NCBI GenBank assembly: GCA_022316685.1
Contig: JAKJHU010001415.1
Location: 1 to 64,000, forward strand
Origin: Progne subis subis
Taxonomy: Eukaryota; Chordata; Aves; Passeriformes; Hirundinidae
Direction of reading: 5' to 3'
DNA length: 64,000 bases
Position numbers and translations under genes: made by a program. Shown here piece by piece: positions 55,631 through 64,000 of this stretch. Every line of letters begins with the position of its first letter. Position 1 is the first letter of the stretch. Below the pieces are notes generated by a model, which was not told the DNA's origin, searched no databases, and saw only the letters and a program-made list of their open reading frames with translations.

Positions 55631-57675
55631 TGGGGAAATGGTGAATGGCAATGATGAAGAGGAAAACGAGCCCTTCTGATCCCAAATCATTTTTACAATG
55701 AGGTGGTGTCAGGGTGAAAGTGACTCAAGAGTGGGGAAGCAGCTGGAGTGGGTGTGAGGGGACAGGCTCTCTTATTTTAGGTGTGCAACTCTCATATCCA
55801 TGAACCCATGTTATTAAGAGTTTGTCATCAGTCTCCCCTGTACTTAGGGGATTAATAATGTGAAATCAGCTATTGCAATTTAAGCATTAAATGTAATTAA
55901 TGTAAAAATGTAATCGACATGCCTGCCCCATCTACACTTGTTTGTACGTGTTGGGGTTTTTTTTTTTATTAGAATGCACCAAAATACTAATTTTTGGATT
56001 ATAAAATAATGAAATTACCTGTATTCAGTTAATTTTAAAAAGGACCCTCCCGAAATAAGAAAAATGCCTGTTACTTTATGCATCTGGACATGCATGTTAC
56101 CATAACAGTGAATATACAATTATAAATAAATACATGGAAGTATTTATTTGTATGTATATATTTTAAAATTGTATCCATATTTTAAATGTGTCTGTGTAGG
56201 CATTTGCTGTAAATACAGGATCAGATGCAGGGAGGTCAGTTACACTGAAGTCGCTTGCAAATGACACCAATTTGTTTGTGCTGCATGAGAAAAGCGCGGT
56301 CTTTTCCTTGCTTGCTGTGGTTCTGTTATTGACTCACATCTCATATCTTGAAACACACTGATGATAAACACCAATGAACAAATAGAATACTCTGTAAAAT
56401 ATTCTGCAGGAGACTTGTTGCTTAGTGTAATGACTTTCTGAGCAGCATTGAAACTCTTTGAGGGCTAGTGCTTGACGTACCCATCTTTGTCTGTTGACAG
56501 TGTAAATTTTAATTTAGTGGATTTAATTTGTATTTTAAGTGGCAAGAACATGTGTTATTGGAGTAATTACTGTAAAGCTCTTTAATTATTGATTTCCCTG
56601 ACATAGCAGGCTCGCCAGTTTACCAGATATAATGAAGGAAAAGATGCACATTAGCATGATGGATATGGAACAAACAAGCACTTTCAATAGAGACTTAATT
56701 CATTTTAAGAGATGTACAGCAATAACCTAGGAAGTAGGACTGTTTTCTTCGTTATGACATTAACGATTCAGATGAATCAACAGAGAGGTGATATGTAGGT
56801 ATATTGTAACTGTATTTAAAAGATCACTGTTGGCTTATGGAGGACACCAGGGTTGGCTTTAAAGGCGCATAAAACCTTCAGATTTACTCATCTCTTTACT
56901 GCTAAATGGAGTTTGGTAATAACAGGTGTGTACTCCCCACATTCCTGTCATCTTTTCACAATTTTTCCATATTTGTTTGAATTACCCAGGAGAAAAGGAA
57001 TCAGCGTTGCTCCTAGGTAGAGCATGCAGGGCGAAAGGAATGAGATGAGACTCCATGCCCTAAAACACACCCTCTGCAGTTTGCTTTTCCTAGAGAGCTG
57101 AAGGCATGAGGCAGCCCTGCTGGGTTCAAATGTATGGTTTTGGGCATCCCCAGGCATTTTAAACCTGCTTTGTGGGCTGACAGATCCTGTATCTCTGTAT
57201 GTGACCATCCTGGGACGGTTAACTGAGGCCACCACTGTGGAGAACTTCAGTTGGTGCAGATGCCACCTTTTCCTCATTTTTTAAATATGCTTTTGTTATT
57301 TTCCATTTCTTGATGTGCAGTTGTAGCAGAGCTAACTTCCCTAGAAGCACAGCCGAGGTCAGCTCCAGCCCCTGGGAAGGAGCTTACCATCCCATCATCA
57401 CTGGCCTGTTCCCAAATTGACAAAATCCACTTTTAAAAGCAGCATGAATGTGTTGTTATGGTGAGGTGTTGTACCTTCTTTGAGGCATATTTCAGCCACA
57501 TTATAGACCATAGGTAAGAGCACAGAAGGATGCTCCAAGGGCTCAGGTTTATCCAGGATCTGAGAGTTTTTAAGCTATTAGTGTGTATTCATGTCCAGGG
57601 AGAGTAAAGGTGCCTTGTAAGTGCTGTGATTTTCTCTACAGCTGATACTATTATACAGAAGGCAAACCCAGGTAC

Positions 57676-57679
<4 letters not shown>
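55631..57679. other. Non-coding host DNA, AT-rich
   Basis: No coding signal. Blocks at about 55850-55930 and 56440-56710 hold TAATTA-like words and even composition, such as is often seen in conserved regulatory DNA. This cannot be tested here. Confidence 0.45.
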
Positions 57680-57732
<53 letters not shown>

Positions 57733-58005
57733 ACAACAAAACCCCACCAAAAAAAAAAAAACAACAAAACAACAAAACAACAAAACAAACCAAAAAACCC
57801 CCAAAACAAACAAAAAAACAAAAAAACCCAAAAAACCCCAACCAAACAAACAAAAAAAACCCACAAAAAAACCACACAAACAAAACCAAAAAACCCCCAA
57901 ACAAACAACAACAAAAAAAAACCCCACACACAAAAACAAACAAACAAACAAACAAAAAACCAACCAAACAAAAAAAACCCCCAAAAAACCAACGAAAAGA
58001 AAAAA
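57680..58005. repeat. 51-nt poly(A) followed by ~275 bp of A/C-only simple sequence
   Basis: After a pure A run (57680-57730) the plus strand is made of a and c almost without exception (aaaac, caaa, caac and acccc variants) up to about 58005. ORFs on either strand here are artefacts of composition. Confidence 0.95.
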
Positions 58006-58970
58006 CATAGCAATAACAAGGCAACAACCACTTTTGATTATTCCTTGGTTTTAAAATACAGGTTCCTCCAAGCAAGATGGGTTGTAGGGCTTTCCCATGC
58101 ATGAACAGCACCCACATCGTGGTGCATTTTACAGAAATTTTAAGACTATGCCTTGGAAGAATTTGGGGTTTGAGTTGGGAAGCTGTGGGGAGTCTGTATC
58201 ATTTACCCAAAGCAGGAGCTGGAGGAATTACTGAAACATTATCTTGACAAGTCCTTAAACGGTTTGACAGAATCACCTGAAGTTTCAATTCCTTCCCTGA
58301 ATTTAAGACCTGTGAAAAGGAAATGAGTGTACAGAGGCAAAGGAGACAGCAAACTGGGTCTGTTTCTGACCCACTGCCTGCTGTGTGTCTGGTCGGTATC
58401 AGAGCTCTGTGTGGGAACTGGCTGTGCTGTGGGCAATGGGATGCAGCATCCTTTCAAAGACACACATGCAGTTTCTGGTGGCGTTCGTAAGTTAATGTCA
58501 GGAAAAGTGTAAAAAGCTTCAGTAGCTTTGCTGGCTGCTGCAGCTCCCGTTGAAATGGAATGGAAGATTTGCTGGTGACTGCAAAGGTTTAAGCCCTGAC
58601 TTAGGGCAGCTGATTGTGAAAACGGCTATTGTTGTGCATAAAGAAAGAAAAGGCCAGATTGTAGCTAGGCAAGTTTTCTTTATTCCTTCAAAGCCAGCTG
58701 CCCAGATTGTGTGTATTGCCAAGCTAAAGAGCTGCTTGAGCATGTAGATGCCTTGCTGTTTGCAGCTGGGGTTGGAGCCAGCACTCTTCAGGGATGCCTT
58801 CGTTTGGGAAGGCAGGTATCTGCCAGGGAAAGTTGGAGATTCCTTTGGAATGGAGAATATAAACCCCTTCTCTCCAAATCATTATAATTTTGCAATTAGG
58901 GGCTTTCAGGCAAAGCTATGGGAATAAGGAGTAACTGTTTACTAGGAATATGAAAAATACAAATGTAGTA
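58006..58970. other. Non-coding host DNA
   Basis: No gene or repeat recognised. A few ORFs of 60-75 codons without domain signs. Confidence 0.5.
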
Positions 58971-59041
58971 GTACAAAAAAAAACACCAACAAAAAAACCC
59001 CAAACCAACCAAACAAAAAACACAAGCAAACAAACAAAAGA
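58971..59041. repeat. A/C-rich simple sequence
   Basis: aaaaaacaccaac / caaacaaac motifs. It is next to, and may be part of, the LTR-like block that follows. Confidence 0.85.
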
Positions 59042-59740
59042 AAATTCTAGAAACCCTGACAGAGTCAGAATGCAACCTGACACCTTGTTGGTCAGGGTGT
59101 TGGGAGCAGTCCAAATAAGTCCTCCTGGAGCGACAGACGTGGTTCTGTTGGAGTAGAGATGATCCTGTAGAAGTGTCCAGTGATGGCGAGTTGGGTCCCA
59201 TCTTCCTCTGGGAATCCAGTGCAAACAGATTGTCCTGGTATTTGGACTCTCAGGTTTTATCCAGGTGGGAATGGTTGGCTCCTCCTGCTGTGTGGAGCAT
59301 CTCCCAATGGGGTGATGTAATTGTATCAGTCATGCAGTGAGCCTCAATGGCCCATTAACAGCAGATATCCCCTGGAGGGAGGATGGGTCCTGGAAGAGAT
59401 AAAGAACACTGCCTCACCTGGTGTTAACAGCTGTTTTAATAGAAGACACTTGCCCCCTCCCTCCCGCAGTTATAAGGAATGGGTTATACAAGAGATAAAG
59501 AAAAAAACACCTCTCTAGCTGGTTTCAACAGATGGCAAATAGAATACACACTTTTGGTTACATGTTGTAACTCAAGACAAGTGAATACCTCAGAGAGGGT
59601 CTCTGCTTTTGACAGACAGCTCACCTTTACAAACAAAGAGAAAACCTATTGGGCCAGCAGAGCCTCTTGTGACAGACTCTTGGCAAACCTGAGAGTTCAG
59701 AAAGCGGAGTTTTCTGCCGTGTCTGTCCCGTGATGGATGG
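59042..59740 (-). mobile_element. LTR-like block, minus orientation (solo LTR candidate)
   Basis: The minus strand has a GATAAAACC TATA-like box (plus 59254-59262), then a GC-richer transcribed-like segment, and ends with CTCTGTCAGGGTTTCTAGAA before a T/G-rich stretch (the reverse of 58971-59041). The overall look resembles avian ERV LTRs, but I cannot assign a family. Outer limits are uncertain and no target duplication was found. No internal genes. Confidence 0.45.
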
Positions 59741-59984
59741 TTCCTCACTGCCATTCACTGTGCTCAGTGCCTAGATTGTGGAGACTGGGGCAGGGCTGGG
59801 AGGCAAATGGGGAAAGTTGAGGGAACACTGCTACCAACAGTGAATAGACCAGCAAAAATAAACAACTCCTGGAAGACGCAAAGTCAAAATGGAAAGCTGA
59901 CACTCACGCCATGGCTGTTTCACAGGCATCAAAGCAGAAACACAGACACAAGGAAGGGTGGGGATTCAGTGCTGTCAAAAGGGG
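59741..59984. other. Non-coding spacer
   Basis: No gene recognised; could still be part of the preceding repeat. Confidence 0.4.
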
Positions 59985-60475
59985 GGTCAGGAGGAGTTTG
60001 GGGTGATTCAGTCCAAATTTGGGAGTTCTGGGTATTGGGTGGTCTCAAATTTGGTGTTTCCAGGCTGATTTTGGAGGGGCTTTGAGTCCAAATTTGGGAT
60101 TCTGGGGTTTTTCTTTGCATGTCTTAACCTCACAAATTTGGGGGGTTCTGGGGTGCTTTTGGGATATTTTCCCTCCAGATTTGGAGGGTTTGGGGTTTTC
60201 AGCCAGAATTTGGGGCTTATGGTATGATTGGGGGGTGGGGTGGCTTAACCCCAAATTTAAGGAGTATGGGGTGATTTCAGTGGGATTTCATCCCACTTTT
60301 GGGGGTTCTGGAGTGGTTTTGAGGGTATGGCTCAAACATGGGAGTCCCAGGGGTTTGAGAGGTCCCAAATTTGGGGCTCTTGGGGTTTTTTGGGGATGTT
60401 TTTCCCCAAAATCTTGGGGTTCTGGGGAGGTTTTGGGGCTTTGATGGATTTGATGATTGAGTGGTGCAAACTGGG
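59985..60475. repeat. G/T-rich degenerate minisatellite
   Basis: About eleven diverged units of roughly 30-45 bp, each built from ccaaatttgggg followed by ttctgggg and a gttttggg-like stretch. Examples start near 60013, 60044, 60088, 60135, 60247, 60364 and 60405. Many runs of four or more G lie on the plus strand. ORFs on both strands are by-products of the repeat. Confidence 0.88.
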
Positions 60476-63400
60476 GGCCTGTCATGTCCGTATCTTATCT
60501 TGTCACCAGCAAAGGGATGAACAGACCTGCATACCAAATGCACACAGAAAAGCTTTATTCACATTAATGGTTTCAAATAATTACATTGAGGAGTCCACCT
60601 AATTCTTTTACTAATAATGTGACGGAGTCATTCTGGGTGTAGTAGTGGCAGTGCTAGAATGGGTGACTGCAGTCCCCAAACTTAATTAGGATGGTGATTT
60701 GTTTTCCAGTGTAAAAGTGATAACATAGTAAAAAACCTGAAGAAAAAATGTAAATATGAATTTGTAAGCAAGAAATCCTTGGCTACTACCAATCTGCCTA
60801 CAGCTGTGTCCATACAGGCCTGTTGAGCCCTGAATAAGGGCTTAGGAAGATATTATACACCACTGAATTTATACTCAGCGTGTGGCTGTGTGTCAACTTA
60901 CAGGACTGGAGATAGCACTTAATTTCCTCTAATTCCTGTGCAACTTAAAAGACTCCAAGATCACAAAAAGAAAAAATGCATATTCATGAAGAAGATAAAT
61001 GTGAAAAAACATTTTTTTGTTGTAATCTTGGTTTGTACAACAGAGGAAACACTGATGCAAAGGACTTGACAGGTAGCATAACAATACTACTCTGTTTTAT
61101 GCATCCTTGGAAAATATTACAAAAAGCTGAATGTCTTACTCTTTGTGAATCCAAGTGTGTCGTACTTAGCTGGAGAACTAAGAGTCTAAAAGCAAATGTC
61201 TTATTTCTTGCCATCTGTGTGAATGCCATTTTTTGAGAAATTGTAACCTTTCCTTGACTAGGAAAACTATTTCAGCACCGTGGCTGAATTTCAGAGGAGT
61301 ACTCAAGATAGTACAATTCTGTGGAAAAGTAATTCTGCATTTTTAGGAGGAAAACATAAACATATGGCAAAAATTTCTTCTATTTTGAAGCTTTCCAGTA
61401 ATTTGAGAGCTAATTTTTGCATGTAAAATGAAGGACCCGTTGGTCCTTCATATGAGGCCATACCTGGCCTCATTGGTATTGGTAAATCACTAATGAGAAA
61501 TCCATGAGAGAAAACAGATAGAGACTATCTTCTTTAAGTTAGTATCCTCAGATTGCTTTAATTTGCTCCTTACCTTTTCTTTGACTTGTCTGTGTGTAAG
61601 GCATGAAGAACTGGGTGTGTAATTCATTAGTGTCATGATTTTTATAGGCAAAATTCTTGATTATCTTTTAAAACTAGGGTAGAGACTTCTTACAGGTTTA
61701 ATGCCCTTATGGCATAACCAGTATGTATGAAGAAGGAGGGAAGGACGTTTACATACTCAGCAAAAAGTGGATTTCTGGGCCTATTTCTTGTGCATTAAAT
61801 TTTTGGCCTCTTTAATGTATGAAAATTGTCAACAAGAAACATTTGAACTTTGAAGGTTGAGGCTGGGGCTCCTGGAATTGTGCAATCTATTCTTAATAGC
61901 ATCGCATCCACTTGCTCAGACTTAAAGATATCAGATTTCCCTTTTCCCTTATCCTTTTTCACTTTTTCCTTTTCCTTTTCTGTTTGAAATGATAAACAGT
62001 ATCCTTTGAGGAGATTCTTTTTTTCCTCAGATGAGACCTGTGATGTTCTTTAAGCCCTGCAATTTTCAAATTGCTTTCACAATTTATTCATTAGAAGTTC
62101 TGCTTGGTTTTTTGAACTTTTGGTCACCAGACTGCACCAATTCTCTATTAAATAATTTAAATGTTATTTTTCAACAGGAAACAAAGAGCGTTGAATGCCT
62201 TGGGTAGAAAATCTCGCAAAGATGCAGTATAATGTGCTTAAGAAACTATGATAATAATTGCTCTAATGAGCAATCAAATGTGCATTCTTAAAGTCTCAAG
62301 CACTTAAAAAAAAAATAATATGCCATTTTGAGAGTGACATATCTTCTTTCTGTTTTGACATTTAGCTGCATTAATGTGCACTTGTTACACTCTCGTGGCT
62401 CTAAATCCCCCTTGTCAGATATTCTGAAATCTACTGTCTGAAATCTACTTACACTTTCACCCAGGGCTCAAGTTCCTTCACCCTCAAACCACTTCACACA
62501 TTTCAAGTACCTAAGAGCCAACAAAGTCTACCCTCCATCACAGAATGTGCTGCTATTATCACTTCCCAAAAATACTTTTAAGGCATGCAATGGGTAATTA
62601 ATAAACTTGAATGCTAATAAGGAAGAAAGAGTGCTGCTAAAAGCAAAGTAGGGTTGAAAAGGAGCCTTTCATTAGAATTCACTTAAAACACTTAAAATAC
62701 ACTTTGCTTGCAGAAGTTGCCGTAGACAAAATACCCTGGCTGTAGAGAATAATGTTTTCAAGTGTACTTTGCCATCCTAAACGTCTTTTCCTCTTTTTAT
62801 GGATTTATGGGGGTTTTTTTGTCCTTCTGTATGTTTAAAGAAATAATATATATACACTATAGATACAAAAACAAATGTGACCTTGAGGTCATTCATTTTT
62901 CTTTCTTCATGGGATAAAAAAGCCCCAGGATGTACCACATTCCAAAGTGCTGAATTTTTTTTAAAGGAAGAAGAACAACTGATCTTCAGCCTTAGCACAG
63001 GTCTGCTTCTCTTCCTTATTGCTGGAGACATGGATTCTGTGCACATCCTCCAAACTTTTCAGTTATCTCAGCATCAAGCATTAGCAACTCTCAATATAAT
63101 GGCAGCTGATGGTGTTTATCTAGTGCAAGATTAAGCTGTTTGGACTCAATTCTGAACATATTTAATTCTGTAATTAAGCATTTGCTTATGGTCCACTGGC
63201 TTTAAAGACCCTCAGTGCTTAGCTCAGGGGTTTGCTAAAGTGTTGTGCTGAACAGGAGCCAGAATCTGTACCCAAAGCCCCTTGTTCCTCTTGCCCCCAG
63301 GTCGGATATAGAAATGTTCTCGGATTGATAGCCCTTCACTAATATAATTGCATTGCTGAGCAGGTTGTTTTAATGTACATAGCTGTCAAAAGGTTATGTA

Positions 63401-64000
63401 CACCTGCAGGAAGCCACCTCCTTTCCTCCAGGACTAACAGCGCTGCCTGCAAAATGTAAAGGAGCCGGTATTGATTGGAATGAATGAGTGGCCTTAGACT
63501 TTCACAGTACTTCCAATAGTGATGGGCAGATGAGTTAAACCCTCTTAGGAGCCTGCCAGAGTCGGTGATGACTAGGAGGGATGCATGCAACAGGATAATG
63601 AAAGATTGTTCAAACTATTGGCTTACCACGTGAATTCAGTAACCTTAAGATGTGCCTACTAAACAGGTGATTATTGCTCTTTCAATTTGTGCTTATAGAT
63701 GGAGTTCTATGCTCTGTTTGCTTTTGTGTTTGGGATGTACCTTATTTTCATGATGGCTAGAAACCCCATCCATGAAAAAAGCAGGTTGGACACAGTGTGG
63801 AGGGACAAGATGTACAACCCTTATCCATAAATGCAGCACACATGGGACCTAAACAATCACTCCACTTAGGAAATGAGAGATTCATATGTATGATCCAACT
63901 CCTTAATCATTCAGAATTATGAATATATTTATCACACAGGAACCAACCCAAGATTTAATGTTTTGTCTTATTTTATTTCCATTTTTTAATGTTTATTATG
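60476..64000. other. Non-coding host DNA to the window edge
   Basis: Only short ORFs of 92 codons or fewer without recognisable domains. No repeat family, RNA gene or provirus was recognised. Confidence 0.55.

Noticed and set aside
57578..58117. ORFs of 126-179 codons rich in Phe/Gly/Leu or Lys/Asn/Thr
   Set aside because: They arise from the A/C-only simple repeat and have no real protein character.
60019..60444. 141-codon ORF rich in Trp, Gly and Phe
   Set aside because: It is a by-product of the G-rich minisatellite.

Overview
This window reads as avian nuclear DNA, probably from a songbird. It has no bacterial or organellar gene layout. It carries 3' ends of CR1-type LINEs, the typical bird LINE. 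It also carries three retroviral insertions on the minus strand: one gammaretrovirus-like (class I) and two ERV-L-like (class III). The rest is AT-rich non-coding DNA with microsatellites and A-rich tracts. No host gene could be recognised with confidence.

Region 1-8.6 kb: a near-identical 346-bp tandem array (1-1517) abuts an old, decayed class I provirus on the minus strand. From high to low coordinates the provirus shows: 5' LTR (8117 to about 8639), a tRNA-Trp-type primer binding site (8096-8113), a leader with a strong splice donor (7821-7828), gag with an MGQ start and PPPY motif, an in-frame UAG between gag and pol, then protease, reverse transcriptase, RNase H and integrase. Pol ends in an ATGA overlap with a 79-codon Cys-rich ORF, followed by overlapping basic ORFs where an env would be expected. 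No env and no 3' LTR are visible before the window edge.

Region 16.9-23.7 kb: a full-length, young, env-less class III provirus (copy A). It has 707- and 704-bp LTRs, a perfect 5-bp target duplication (aagga) and an 18/18 tRNA-Lys primer binding site. Gag is one long ORF with hydrophobic, membrane-spanning-like segments. Gag, protease and the rest of pol lie in one frame, separated by a UAG and then a UGA. Its pol is broken by small indels and a 183-bp internal duplication.

Region 35.5-39.5 kb: a second copy of the same family (copy B), truncated at both ends. It keeps an uninterrupted 890-codon RT-RNase H-integrase frame. The same UAG and UGA stops occur at the same places as in copy A.

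Elsewhere: four CR1 fragments (8.85, 13.75, 54.1 and 55.5 kb), a probable solo LTR (42.27-42.87 kb), another LTR-like block (59.04-59.74 kb), a G-rich degenerate minisatellite (59.98-60.48 kb), long A-rich tracts (46.2 and 57.7 kb) and one unidentified reading frame with a single stop (24.0-24.5 kb). The rest looks like gene-poor intergenic or intronic DNA. The most distinctive points are the Cys-rich and basic ORF cluster behind pol of the class I element, the two-stop gag/pro/pol layout of the class III family, and its hydrophobic Gag N-terminus.
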